The notes under the pieces were generated by a model. That model had not been told where the DNA came from. It made no database searches and worked only from the letters and a program-made list of their open reading frames with translations. Below are positions 53,486 to 61,805 of a DNA stretch of 64,000 nucleotides, piece by piece. The position numbers and the translations under genes are program-made. The stretch is from NCBI RefSeq assembly GCF_004006295.1, contig NZ_CP026095.1, forward strand, positions 1,970,001 to 2,034,000, in the 5' to 3' direction. The number at the start of each line of letters is the position of its first letter. Position 1 is the stretch's first letter. Source of the stretch: Peribacillus asahii (GTDB lineage Bacteria; Bacillota; Bacilli; Bacillales; DSM-1321).

Positions 53486-54415
53486 CTAGTTAATTTGAAC
53501 ACCGACATCATACACGTATGGATTTTCCGGTACAGGTATTTTTGAAAGTTTCTTTATTTTGATAATAGGGACGGTTAATCCATCATATTTTACTTGATCT
53601 ATCTTACCAGTCACTTGTATCCATTGATCTTTTGGTAAATGTGCTACATTTCCTTTTGCCATAATGCCGTAGACAGAGGAATCAGCAACACAGCATACTA
53701 TTGAAAATCGAGCGATGACAATTTCATCCTGAAAGAAATTTTGTTCTCTATAAACAAACCCTTTCGTTGTAATCGTTTTACCAATCATATTTGAAAGATC
53801 TTCACTTAGGATGTTGATGATAGGAACATAATACTCATCATTCATTTTAATATGGTTAGTTGCTTCCAATTGATTCTGCAGTGAGGAATATTCTTTTTCG
53901 GATAAAGGTTCTTGTTGAGCGGAAGAGGGATTACTGTTATCGGAAATGGACTTGGCTTGATTTGCATTTCTATCAGAAACTGTAATTGTATCAGTGCTAT
54001 TTTGAGCAGCTCTGATTGTATTATTGTTTTGTGATGGGCTTACTAAAGTGATGGGTCTATTCATTGCCACAGAACTGTCAAGAACATTGTCCGAAAATAG
54101 GAATCCCGTTGTAATAGGAAGGATAAATAACCCATAAAGCATAATACTTTTAAAACTAGATGTAGGGTAGGTATGCTCTCCGTCGCAATGACATGAATAA
54201 TGGTTTTTTTCAGAAGTACCTCGCAAGATTAATATAATACTTAAAATAAGTAAAACAATAAAGGAAAAATAGATGAAACGGACCATCTGTGGGGCAATGA
54301 AGAAAGCAATATGGTTTGTAACAAGTAATTTAAATACAAGAAGGGCTAATCCAATCAGTACAATCCCCCTTATTAAATGATGATACGAAACATTCCCCTG
54401 ATTACTCCTTTTCAT
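53486..54415 (-). CDS. TIGR03943-family protein (YcgQ-like), first pair
   Basis: 309 residues from the ATG at 54415, behind TTAGGAGGTTAC. It has two membrane segments, a short loop SCHCDGEHTY, a third segment, a long Ser/Asn/Gln-rich stretch (~150-190) and the TIGR03943 domain (VIARFSIVCCVADSSVYGIM; WIQVTGKIDQVKYDG). It follows the permease gene by ten bases and should form a complex with it. Likely controlled by the Zur box at 55535. Confidence 0.85.
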   Translation of the reverse strand: MKRSNQGNVSYHHLIRGIVLIGLALLVFKLLVTNHIAFFIAPQMVRFIYFSFIVLLILSIILILRGTSEKNHYSCHCDGEHTYPTSSFKSIMLYGLFILPITTGFLFSDNVLDSSVAMNRPITLVSPSQNNNTIRAAQNSTDTITVSDRNANQAKSISDNSNPSSAQQEPLSEKEYSSLQNQLEATNHIKMNDEYYVPIINILSEDLSNMIGKTITTKGFVYREQNFFQDEIVIARFSIVCCVADSSVYGIMAKGNVAHLPKDQWIQVTGKIDQVKYDGLTVPIIKIKKLSKIPVPENPYVYDVGVQIN

Positions 54416-54425
54416 ACGTAACCTC

Positions 54426-55427
54426 CTAATAAAGCCATTGATAAATAGCAATAGTTATATACACTATTACTGTGGTAATAGCCATCAATGAAAATACAAA
54501 TTTCTTTTTAAAATAGGCAAATAACATTAATGTGTTTTTAATATCAAGCATGGGTCCAAATACTAGAAAAGCGAGAATACCTCCTGTTGTAAAGCTTGAT
54601 CCAAACGAAGAAGCAACAAAGGCGTCAGCTTCAGAACAAACAGAAAGTACATAAGCAAAGCCCATCATAATAGCTGGTGAGAGTGTAGTGCTTGTCCCAA
54701 TGGATAACAATAGATTTCGATCCAAAAACGTTTGAAAAAGGCTCGCACAAAAGGCTCCGATAAATAGGTATTTACCTGTATCAAATAATTCATCACTAGC
54801 ATGATACATCGTTTCTAAAAACTTATTTCCATGGGTATGGTGATGCTTGTGATGGTGATGGTGATGATTTTTTTCTTTTAAAATAGTTTGCCCTTTGAAT
54901 GTATGATATAAAATTAAACCAATGATGATAGCTGTAGTAAAACCAATGATCATTCTTGCATTTGCGATATAGGGTGTACTTTTAAAAGCAAAATACGTAG
55001 ATGCATAAACGACAGGATTAAGAATAGGGGCACTAAGCATAAATACTACTCCAACATGAGCAGGCATTCCTTTCTTAATTAACCTTCGAACGACTGGAAT
55101 AATCGCACATTCGCATATAGGAAAAATGATTCCTAATAGGGCGGCAGGAATAAGGGCTAAATAAGCATTTCGTGGTACTAATTTTTGAATCGTTTGTTCA
55201 GAGACAAAGGATTGAATGATAGCCGATACAAAAACACCCAACAAAATAAAAGGAATAGCTTCTAGAATAATACTTAGAAATATCGTATTGACATTAACAA
55301 AAGAATTGGGGATTGTAGTAAAAAACGAGAAGTTTTTCACTTGTTCAGAAAAGAAAAATAACAACAGAAATAGACAAAATAAAAGAAAAACTAGACTATC
55401 TTTCATGAATTTATACAAGTAAGGCAC
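54426..55427 (-). CDS. COG0701-family permease (YcgR-like) with His-rich loop, first pair
   Basis: 333 residues, about eight to nine membrane segments. FPICECAIIPVVRRLIKKG holds the conserved Cys pair; SEADAFVASSF follows later. The central loop EKNHHHHHHKHHHTHG at about 190-205 is a strong metal-binding signature. GTG start at 55427 behind AAAGGAGGGAAAA. It is divergent from znuA; two Zur boxes lie between them. A zinc-related transport or metal-relay role is inferred. Confidence 0.87.
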   Translation of the reverse strand: MPYLYKFMKDSLVFLLFCLFLLLFFFSEQVKNFSFFTTIPNSFVNVNTIFLSIILEAIPFILLGVFVSAIIQSFVSEQTIQKLVPRNAYLALIPAALLGIIFPICECAIIPVVRRLIKKGMPAHVGVVFMLSAPILNPVVYASTYFAFKSTPYIANARMIIGFTTAIIIGLILYHTFKGQTILKEKNHHHHHHKHHHTHGNKFLETMYHASDELFDTGKYLFIGAFCASLFQTFLDRNLLLSIGTSTTLSPAIMMGFAYVLSVCSEADAFVASSFGSSFTTGGILAFLVFGPMLDIKNTLMLFAYFKKKFVFSLMAITTVIVYITIAIYQWLY

Positions 55428-55534
55428 TTATTTTCCCTCCTTTTCATTCAATTCTAAAATAAGGATATGCGTCCTCACACAGAATTAATAACCAACAAAA
55501 AGATTGACATTTGCAAATAAATCTTTTATGATTC

Positions 55535-55555
55535 AATTCGTAATCATTTCGATTT
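55535..55555. promoter_or_regulatory. Zur box 1 (divergent region)
   Basis: AATTCGTAATCATTTCGATT fits the Zur operator core TCGTAAT-n-ATTACGA with one mismatch in the right half. It lies 108 bases before the permease gene and 55 before znuA. Confidence 0.8.
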
Positions 55556-55575
55556 GATGTATTTTTATTCATTAT

Positions 55576-55596
55576 AAATCGTAATGATTCCAATTT
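55576..55596. promoter_or_regulatory. Zur box 2 (before znuA)
   Basis: AAATCGTAATGATTCCAATT, with a perfect left half and a weaker right half, 14 bases before the znuA start codon. Its centre is 41 bases (about four helix turns) from that of box 1. Confidence 0.8.
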
Positions 55597-55609
55597 GTTA
55601 GGGAGGAAG

Positions 55610-56569
55610 ATGAAAAAAGTGAAAAGACTCTTATGTGCAATCATTGGTTGTTTCATTATTTTAAGTGGTTGCTCCAATGGAAAACAGGTGAGTAATGAAA
55701 AAGGAAAGGAAGATCCAGAAAAGCTACAAATTATCACTACTTTTTATCCTATGTATTACTTTACAAAACAAATTACCGGGAATTTGGCAAATGTTGAAAT
55801 ATTAATACCTAATGGTGTGGAACCACATGATTGGGAACCCACCTCAAAAGATATGATAAACATGCAAGAAGCAGATGTATTTATATATAATAGTCGTTAC
55901 TTTGAAACATGGACGGAAAAAGTGCTAGATAGTATTGATTCATCCAATCTGAATGTAGTAGAGGCATCAAATGGGATTGGACTCATGGATTCAAACATTG
56001 AGGAAGAACAACATGATCATGATGAGGATAGTGAAGCTACGAAAGATCCTCACGTGTGGCTTTCTCCGGTTTTAGCTCAAAAAGAGGTTGACAATATTGC
56101 TGAGGTTTTAGAAAAGGCTGATCCTAAAAATAAAGAACAATATGAAAAAAATGCAGATGCCTTTAAAGCAGAGCTAACAGATTTAGACAAATTATACAAA
56201 GAAACAATCGATAAAGCACCACGAAAAGAGTTTGTTACACAACATGCTGCATTCGGATATCTAGCTAAACAGTATAGATTGACACAAATTCCTATAGGTG
56301 GACTTTCTCCTGATGTTGAACCAACACTGGCTAAATTAGCGGAATTAACAGACATGATGAAGGAAAAGAAAATTAAGGTAGTCTACTTTGAAGAGCTTAC
56401 ATCCCCAAAGGTAGCAAAAACGTTGGCTAATGAAACGGGCGCAAAAACAGAAGTGTTAAATCCATTAGAGGGATTAACAAAGGACGAACAAGAGCAAGGT
56501 TTAGACTATATTGGAGTTATGGAGAAAAATTTAGAAGCTTTAAAAGTGGCACTATATAACTCTAAATAA
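55610..56569 (+). CDS. znuA: Zinc ABC transporter substrate-binding lipoprotein (ZnuA/AdcA type)
   Basis: 319 residues from the ATG at 55610, behind TAGGGAGGA. The signal peptide ends in the lipobox LSGC. The cluster-A-I fold is clear: IITTFYPMYYFTKQITG, the first His in GVEPHDWEPT, a His/Asp-rich loop EEQHDHDEDSE near 130, the second His in DPHVWLSP, a third in VTQHAAFGYLA and the last ligand in YFEELTSPK. It captures zinc at the cell surface. No ZnuB/ZnuC genes are next to it, so it must share a transporter encoded elsewhere. Confidence 0.93.
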   Translation: MKKVKRLLCAIIGCFIILSGCSNGKQVSNEKGKEDPEKLQIITTFYPMYYFTKQITGNLANVEILIPNGVEPHDWEPTSKDMINMQEADVFIYNSRYFETWTEKVLDSIDSSNLNVVEASNGIGLMDSNIEEEQHDHDEDSEATKDPHVWLSPVLAQKEVDNIAEVLEKADPKNKEQYEKNADAFKAELTDLDKLYKETIDKAPRKEFVTQHAAFGYLAKQYRLTQIPIGGLSPDVEPTLAKLAELTDMMKEKKIKVVYFEELTSPKVAKTLANETGAKTEVLNPLEGLTKDEQEQGLDYIGVMEKNLEALKVALYNSK

Positions 56570-56617
56570 ATAGCTAAGTATGTAAGACCGGCGAAGACTC
56601 ATTAAGTAAATAAAAAG

Positions 56618-56662
56618 GAAAGTTATTCAAGCTGACATGAATCTTGAATGGCTTTCTTTTTC
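56618..56662 (+). terminator. Terminator of znuA
   Basis: GAAAG-TT-ATTCAAG pairs with CTTGAAT-GG-CTTTC, followed by TTTTTC. Confidence 0.8.
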
Positions 56663-56763
56663 TCCCCCTAATGAGATGTGCTAAATTCGAATTATGAATC
56701 TAAATTTTTCTTTTTTTTTAAATAAGCTTGCATGATAGATCAGAACATAGTAATTTAAAATAC

Positions 56764-56784
56764 AAATCGAAATAATTACGATTT
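56764..56784. promoter_or_regulatory. Zur box 3 (before the FAD enzyme gene)
   Basis: AAATCGAAATAATTACGATT: perfect right half ATTACGATTT and a near-perfect left half. It lies 17 bases before the ATG. Confidence 0.85.
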
Positions 56785-56800
56785 AATATAGGAGGGTCTC

Positions 56801-57976
56801 ATGTTTGATTGGATAATTATAGGTGGAGGCATTCAAGGGATGACGATGGCAACCTTTTTGCTTAAGGCAGGGAAAACAACAGTCGATCATCTAGCTATCG
56901 TAGATATGAATGACGAGCCACTAGCCCGATGGAAAAAATGTACAGAAGTCATTTCAATGCCCTATTTACGATCTCCATCCGTTCACCATCTGGATGTTAA
57001 ACCGTTCAGTTTGCAAACCTATGTGAAAAAAAATGCTCTCCATTGGAATACTGCCTTTTACGGAAGATATAAACGCCCATCTTTGGCTGCTTTTAATGAA
57101 CATTGTGAGCATCTTATTGAGGATTTATCTTTGAAGCAGGCTTGGATACAGGGGAAAGTAATAGCTGTTGCTAAAACAGAAACCGGATGGACTGTTCATT
57201 TGAGTAACGGTGGGGAACTGATTGGTCAAAAACTTGTTCTTGCTATGGGAATTGGGGAACAGCCTTACTGGCCGATATGGGCTGAGGAATTGAAACAAAA
57301 TCATGAATCTTCTGTTTTTCATATTTTTGATGGGAAATTACCTGCGATTGAACAATTACAAGGACCAATCACCATTATTGGAGGCGGTATATCATCCGTT
57401 CATTTGGCGTTAAAGCTAAGTGGAAGTCATCCGAATGAGGTTACGTTATTAAAAAGACATCCATTTCGGGTTTACGATTTTGATAGTGACCCAGCTTGGT
57501 TAGGACCAAAAAACCAACTCTCTTTTCGTAAGTTGAAGAGCTTCCAAAAGAGGCGTGAGCAAATTATTCAGGCTAGGCATAAAGGATCGATTCCACCTGA
57601 TTTACATATGAAACTGTTGAACCGGGTGAAGCAAGGAACATTATGTTTGTTAGATGGAGAAGTTGAACAGGCTGAATATCGAAATGGGAAAATAAATCTC
57701 CATGACAAGAATGGGAATTTAATTGAACAAACGGGAACGGTGTTATTAGCGACCGGTTTTAAGCCTTCACTTCCGGGAAAAGAATGGCTATCTCCAGTCA
57801 TAGACACCTACCAATTGTGTTGTTCTGAATGTGGCTATCCCATCGTATCGAGGTCGTTACAATGGGGTCCTGATTTATATGTAATAGGAGCGCTAGCTGA
57901 GCTTGAAATTGGACCAATAGCCCGTAATATTTCTGGAGCGCGCTATGCAGCAGGCCGAATTGTTGATAGTTTATAA
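56801..57976 (+). CDS. FAD/NAD(P)-binding oxidoreductase under Zur control
   Basis: 391 residues. Two dinucleotide-binding motifs: WIIIGGGIQGMTMA at the start and ITIIGGGISSVHLALKL near 190; LLATGFKPS near 320 is the FAD-linked ATG motif. The outline is that of N-hydroxylating or Baeyer-Villiger-type flavin monooxygenases, though it may be a simple reductase. CCSECGYPIVS near 345 holds three cysteines. It has its own Zur box and AGGAGGG. Its tie to zinc shortage is not explained by family; metallophore synthesis or redox repair are possible. Confidence 0.8.
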   Translation: MFDWIIIGGGIQGMTMATFLLKAGKTTVDHLAIVDMNDEPLARWKKCTEVISMPYLRSPSVHHLDVKPFSLQTYVKKNALHWNTAFYGRYKRPSLAAFNEHCEHLIEDLSLKQAWIQGKVIAVAKTETGWTVHLSNGGELIGQKLVLAMGIGEQPYWPIWAEELKQNHESSVFHIFDGKLPAIEQLQGPITIIGGGISSVHLALKLSGSHPNEVTLLKRHPFRVYDFDSDPAWLGPKNQLSFRKLKSFQKRREQIIQARHKGSIPPDLHMKLLNRVKQGTLCLLDGEVEQAEYRNGKINLHDKNGNLIEQTGTVLLATGFKPSLPGKEWLSPVIDTYQLCCSECGYPIVSRSLQWGPDLYVIGALAELEIGPIARNISGARYAAGRIVDSL

Positions 57977-57999
57977 AAATATTTATTCTTTTAAGTTTT

Positions 58000-58020
58000 A
58001 AATCGTAATGATTTTGATTT
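58000..58020. promoter_or_regulatory. Zur box 4 (before the ZagA-like gene)
   Basis: AAATCGTAATGATTTTGATT, perfect left half, 20 bases before the GTG start. Confidence 0.85.
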
Positions 58021-58039
58021 GTGCATTAGGAGGGATAAA

Positions 58040-59224
58040 GTGGAAAGAGGAAAGATACCTGTTACCGTTTTAAGTGGTTATTTAGGTTCAGGGAAAACGA
58101 CGTTATTAAATCATATTTTACAAAACCGAGACGAGAAAAAGATAGCTGTTATCGTCAATGATATGAGTGAAGTAAATATAGATGCTTCCCTTATTAAACA
58201 GGGGGGATTTTCACGTACAGAAGAAAAGTTAGTGGAATTACAAAATGGCTGCATTTGCTGCACGCTTCGGGAAGATTTAATTCTTGAAGTAGAGAAGCTT
58301 GCTACCAAGGGTGATATTGATTATATTGTCATCGAATCAACGGGAATTAGTGAGCCGATACCAGTTGCTCAAACATTTACATATGTAGATGAAAGCCTTG
58401 GCATCGATTTATCAAAATTTTGCCGCCTAGACACAATGGTAACTGTTATCGACGCAAATCGATTTTGGCAGGATTTTGCTTCAGGCGAAACGTTACTCGA
58501 CCGAAAGCAGGCTGCAAATGATGATGATGAAAGAGAGGTAGCTGACCTCCTCATTGACCAAATAGAATTTGCCAATGTCCTTGTTTTGAATAAAACGGAT
58601 TTAGTCGTAAAAGATCGGCTAGCTGAGTTAAAGGCTGTCCTTCAAGCATTAAATCCCGATGCAAATATCATTGAAACCGTTCATTCACAGCTTTCATTGG
58701 ATCAAGTACTTGACACCCAGTTATTTGATTTTGAAACATCAAGCCAAAGTGCTGGATGGATGAAAGAACTGAATGAAGAACATGTTCCTGAAACAGAAGA
58801 GTACGGGATTGCATCATTTGTTTTTAGAAGGAAAAAGCCATTTCATCCAGGACGTCTTATGGACTGGATTGAAAATTGGCCAGTTGAAGTGGTCCGTGCT
58901 AAAGGATTTCTTTGGCTTGCAACACGAAACAATGTGGCTGCCTTGCTTTCTCAAGCTGGTCCGTCATTAACTTTAGAGAAAGCAGGGGAGTGGATTGCGG
59001 CTTATTCAGAAGAAGAACAGCAGCAAGTTCTCAAAGAAGAACCTGAGCTTTTAGAACGCTGGGATGCAATATATGGAGACAGAATGACTGAATTAGTTCT
59101 AATTGGGATTGGAATGGATCAAAAGCAAATCACTGATTCATTAGATAGCTGCCTACTAACGGATGATGAAATGAATCAAGATTGGGCCAATTTTTATGAT
59201 CCACTGCCAGTTTTTCAAAACTAA
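58040..59224 (+). CDS. zagA: COG0523 zinc metallochaperone GTPase, ZagA (YciC) type
   Basis: 394 residues from the GTG at 58040, behind TTAGGAGGG. G1 loop GYLGSGKTTLLNH near 15, the CxCC metal motif GCICCTLREDL near 67, ESTGISEPIPVAQTF (switch region), NKTDLV (G4) near 195, and a CobW C-terminal domain. B. subtilis ZagA is Zur-controlled and hands zinc to needed enzymes such as FolE under zinc shortage. Length and context match it. Rpm/rps zinc-free paralogues follow. Confidence 0.92.
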   Translation: MERGKIPVTVLSGYLGSGKTTLLNHILQNRDEKKIAVIVNDMSEVNIDASLIKQGGFSRTEEKLVELQNGCICCTLREDLILEVEKLATKGDIDYIVIESTGISEPIPVAQTFTYVDESLGIDLSKFCRLDTMVTVIDANRFWQDFASGETLLDRKQAANDDDEREVADLLIDQIEFANVLVLNKTDLVVKDRLAELKAVLQALNPDANIIETVHSQLSLDQVLDTQLFDFETSSQSAGWMKELNEEHVPETEEYGIASFVFRRKKPFHPGRLMDWIENWPVEVVRAKGFLWLATRNNVAALLSQAGPSLTLEKAGEWIAAYSEEEQQQVLKEEPELLERWDAIYGDRMTELVLIGIGMDQKQITDSLDSCLLTDDEMNQDWANFYDPLPVFQN

Positions 59225-59251
59225 GTTAATCACATTGAGGAGAAATTTATC

Positions 59252-59401
59252 ATGAGAGTAAAAATTACGTTAGCATGTACAGAGACGGGAGACCGTAATT
59301 ACATCACAACCAAAAATAAACGGAACAATCCAGATCGAATTGAATTTAAAAAATATTGCCCGCGATTAAAAAGAGTCACTTTGCATCGAGAAACAAAATA
59401 A
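59252..59401 (+). CDS. rpmG: Ribosomal protein L33, zinc-independent (C-minus) paralogue
   Basis: 49 residues, ATG at 59252 behind TTGAGGAG. The sequence [20 protein letters not shown] then [16 protein letters not shown] is L33. The zinc ribbon of normal L33 has two CxxC pairs; here they read CTET and CPRL, so two of the four ligands are lost. Such C-minus L33 copies replace the zinc form when zinc is short. It follows the zagA-like gene by 27 bases and is probably under the same Zur box. Confidence 0.93.
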   Translation: MRVKITLACTETGDRNYITTKNKRNNPDRIEFKKYCPRLKRVTLHRETK

Positions 59402-59420
59402 ATGAATATTTTTATGATTT

Positions 59421-59441
59421 AAATCGTAATCATTACAATTA
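59421..59441. promoter_or_regulatory. Zur box 5 (before rpsN)
   Basis: AAATCGTAATCATTACAATT, a near-perfect palindrome with one mismatch, 20 bases before the rpsN start. Confidence 0.88.
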
Positions 59442-59461
59442 ATGCTAAGGAGGAAAGGAAT

Positions 59462-59731
59462 ATGGCTAAAAAATCAAAAGTGGCTAAAGCCATCAAACAA
59501 CAAAAATTGGTTGAACAATATGCGGAAATTCGCAAAGAATTAAAGGAAAAAGGTGATTTTGCAGCGTTAAATAAATTACCTCGTGATTCTTCACCAACAC
59601 GATTGCATAATAGGTGTGCGGTAACGGGCAGACCAAGAGGATATTTACGTAAATTCAACATGTCTCGTATCGTTTTTCGTGAGCTTGCACATAAAGGGCA
59701 ACTACCAGGAGTGAAAAAAGCCAGTTGGTAA
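59462..59731 (+). CDS. rpsN: Ribosomal protein S14, zinc-independent paralogue
   Basis: 89 residues, the long zinc-free S14 form (the zinc form is about 61 residues with CxxC pairs). [39 protein letters not shown] and the end LPGVKKASW are clear S14 marks. B. subtilis has the same type of Zur-repressed copy (yhzA/rpsNB). AAGGAGGAAAGG precedes the ATG; Zur box 5 lies in front. Confidence 0.95.
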   Translation: MAKKSKVAKAIKQQKLVEQYAEIRKELKEKGDFAALNKLPRDSSPTRLHNRCAVTGRPRGYLRKFNMSRIVFRELAHKGQLPGVKKASW

Positions 59732-59744
59732 GCAGACGAAGGTT

Positions 59745-59784
59745 GACTCAAAAGCAGAGGGTTCAAACCCTTTGTGAGCGAGTC
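59745..59784 (+). terminator. Hairpin after rpsN
   Basis: GACTC pairs with GAGTC and encloses AGGGTT-C-AAACCCT. The inner hairpin recalls a tRNA T-arm, but no tRNA surrounds it. There is no T run, so terminator action is unsure. Confidence 0.4.
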
Positions 59785-59865
59785 ACGATTGTATGTTGAG
59801 GAAAATCTATTCAAATCAGAGAAAGTCAAACTTATACTACCATTCATATACTCGAGGTAAAGAAA

Positions 59866-60219
59866 ATGAATGATAAATTAATGGAGTTTTTGTTAAGGGA
59901 TGAGGTAAGCAAGCTTACTGATGAGAAAAGGAAAGTTTACCAATTCATTGTAAAAGAAGAAGATTTGTTGGCTGAAAAAGCAGAAACAGCTGATCAACTA
60001 CTCCAATTATTAACGAAGCACCCTCCCTATCGACTTGCAGCTCGTCACTTCAATATGTCAGTCGAAGAGATTACTCGTTTCATGCAAGAAATTGAGGCAG
60101 AAATCAGTGAAAGAATGGAAGTAAGATATAAAAAGGTGAAATGGATTGACTATACGAAAAAAGTGAAACAATCTAATGCTAAGGATAGTAAGAAACATCT
60201 ATATCTGTTCATTAATTAA
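59866..60219 (+). CDS. Unknown 117-residue helical protein in the zinc island
   Basis: Soluble, charged and mostly helical; RLAARHFNMSVEEITRFMQE at about 65-84 resembles a helix-turn-helix of the sigma-region-4 kind. C-terminus is basic (YTKKVKQSNAKDSKKH). CGAGGTAAAG precedes the ATG. It lies between Zur boxes 5 and 6 with no box of its own, so it may be read through from rpsN. Not recognised; a DNA-binding role is only a suggestion. Confidence 0.6.
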   Translation: MNDKLMEFLLRDEVSKLTDEKRKVYQFIVKEEDLLAEKAETADQLLQLLTKHPPYRLAARHFNMSVEEITRFMQEIEAEISERMEVRYKKVKWIDYTKKVKQSNAKDSKKHLYLFIN

Positions 60220-60237
60220 TCAATTATTATACCTGAT

Positions 60238-60258
60238 AAATCGTAATTATTATGATTC
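60238..60258. promoter_or_regulatory. Zur box 6 (before the [2Fe-2S] protein gene)
   Basis: AAATCGTAATTATTATGATT, one mismatch to the palindrome, 21 bases before the ATG at 60279. Confidence 0.85.
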
Positions 60259-60278
60259 ACTGTGAAAGGATGATAAAA

Positions 60279-60671
60279 ATGGCTACATGGAATCTAAGTA
60301 ACACGAAGCATCATGTTCTTATTTGTAATGGCAGCAGCTGCAATCGAGAGGGAGCGGAGGAACTTACTCAAGCCATTCGCAAAGAAATCTCAGATCGAGA
60401 ATTAGATGATACGATTCACACCACCCGTACTCGTTGTAATGGACGCTGCCATGATAAATGTGTGGTCATTGCTTATCCAAATGGAACCTGGTATAAGGAT
60501 ATGAAGCCCGAGGATTCTCCTTTATTAATTGATTCCCTTTTGAGTAATAAAGATTGTACAGGGAAAATAAGCCATACATTTAATGGTGAAGAATTTGAAC
60601 GTTCAGAGGGGGCTGTAGCAGGCGTTCGTAAAAATAAAGCAAAAGTAAATAAAGTATCCAAAATACTATAA
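60279..60671 (+). CDS. Thioredoxin-like [2Fe-2S] ferredoxin-domain protein
   Basis: 130 residues from the ATG at 60279, behind [29 protein letters not shown] gives the first Cys pair and [19 protein letters not shown] the second group, the pattern of the (2Fe-2S) ferredoxin-like domain with thioredoxin fold. The tail is basic. It is the first gene of a Zur-box operon with a COG0523 GTPase 17 bases on. An electron-transfer or metal-relay partner of the GTPase is a fair guess. Confidence 0.82.
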   Translation: MATWNLSNTKHHVLICNGSSCNREGAEELTQAIRKEISDRELDDTIHTTRTRCNGRCHDKCVVIAYPNGTWYKDMKPEDSPLLIDSLLSNKDCTGKISHTFNGEEFERSEGAVAGVRKNKAKVNKVSKIL

Positions 60672-60688
60672 ATGGAGGATTAAAATCC

Positions 60689-61729
60689 ATGGTTATGATC
60701 AATCCAAATAAAATTCCTGTGACCATCCTAACTGGTTATTTGGGGGCTGGAAAAACAACGCTTTTAAATCGAATCTTGACAGAAAAGCATAATCAAAAAA
60801 TCGCTGTTATTGTCAATGAATATGGTGAAGTTGGTATAGATAATCAATTGGTTGTAAACTCTGATGAAGAAATTTTGGAAATGAACAATGGTTGCATTTG
60901 TTGTACTGTTCGTGGGGATTTGATACGTATTTTGCGAACTCTTCTGTTTTCAATGAAAGAAGGGAAGGTGAAATTTGATCGGGTCCTAATTGAAACAACA
61001 GGGCTTGCAGATCCCGCACCTGTTGCTCAGACCTTTTTTATGGATGAACTACTATCTGAGACATTTGAAGTAGATAGTATTATTACTGTAGTAGATTGCA
61101 AGCATGTCACAAAGCATTTGGATTATCATGATGAAGCACAAGAGCAAATTGCCTTCGCTGATGTGATTATTTTAAATAAAACAGATTTAATATCTGAGGA
61201 AAATTTACAAGAGCTTGAAGGAAGAATCATACAGATGAATCCTACTGCTAAACGATTATATGGGCAAAATTGTAATGTAGAGCTTAAAGATATACTAGGG
61301 ATCCATACATTTGATATAAACCATAAACTTGAAGTGGATCCACATTTTTTGGAGGATCATCATCACCATGAGCACGATGACAAGGTATCGTCCGTTGCTT
61401 TTCGGGAAAATAGACCCCTTAATCTTGAAAAAGTGAATCAGTGGATGAGTCAGCTTATTCAAGAAAAAGGAGAAGACTTATTACGATATAAGGGAATTCT
61501 TTATATTGAAGGGATAGAAAACCGCTTGGTATTTCAGGGTCTGCACATGCTCTTCTCAGGAAGACCCGATCGAAAATGGAAAGAGAATGAAACGAAGGTA
61601 AGTGAATTAGTGTTTATCGGTAAAGATTTAAATAAGAAAGAACTCGAACAGCAATTTAAAAATTGTATAGAAATTGAGGAGATTGGGGGATTGAAAAAGA
61701 GGAAACCGAAGTTCAAGGAATTTGATTAA
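60689..61729 (+). CDS. COG0523 (CobW-family) GTPase with His-rich loop
   Basis: 346 residues. G1 loop [13 protein letters not shown], CxCC motif [13 protein letters not shown] near 70, [21 protein letters not shown] near 170 and a His-rich loop [11 protein letters not shown] at about 223-233 before the CobW C-terminal domain. Lacks an N-terminal extension. AATGGAGGATTAAA precedes the ATG. It is a second COG0523 protein beside the zagA-like one; two such proteins in one zinc regulon suggest different client enzymes. Zinc delivery is inferred from Zur box 6 and the His loop. Confidence 0.9.
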   Translation: MVMINPNKIPVTILTGYLGAGKTTLLNRILTEKHNQKIAVIVNEYGEVGIDNQLVVNSDEEILEMNNGCICCTVRGDLIRILRTLLFSMKEGKVKFDRVLIETTGLADPAPVAQTFFMDELLSETFEVDSIITVVDCKHVTKHLDYHDEAQEQIAFADVIILNKTDLISEENLQELEGRIIQMNPTAKRLYGQNCNVELKDILGIHTFDINHKLEVDPHFLEDHHHHEHDDKVSSVAFRENRPLNLEKVNQWMSQLIQEKGEDLLRYKGILYIEGIENRLVFQGLHMLFSGRPDRKWKENETKVSELVFIGKDLNKKELEQQFKNCIEIEEIGGLKKRKPKFKEFD

Positions 61730-61805
61730 CTTCTCTGTTTAATTCAATGATTCAAATAAAATTGGGAGCTTGTCCATTCAAAATGATAGAAAGAAAAGAG
61801 AGAAG

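Noticed and set aside
54835..54870. Short simple-sequence GTGATG repeat
   Set aside because: It encodes the His-rich loop of the permease on the minus strand and is explained by the protein.
59745..59784. tRNA T-arm-like hairpin (GGGTTCAAACCC)
   Set aside because: No acceptor, D or anticodon arms can be built around it, so it is not a tRNA gene.
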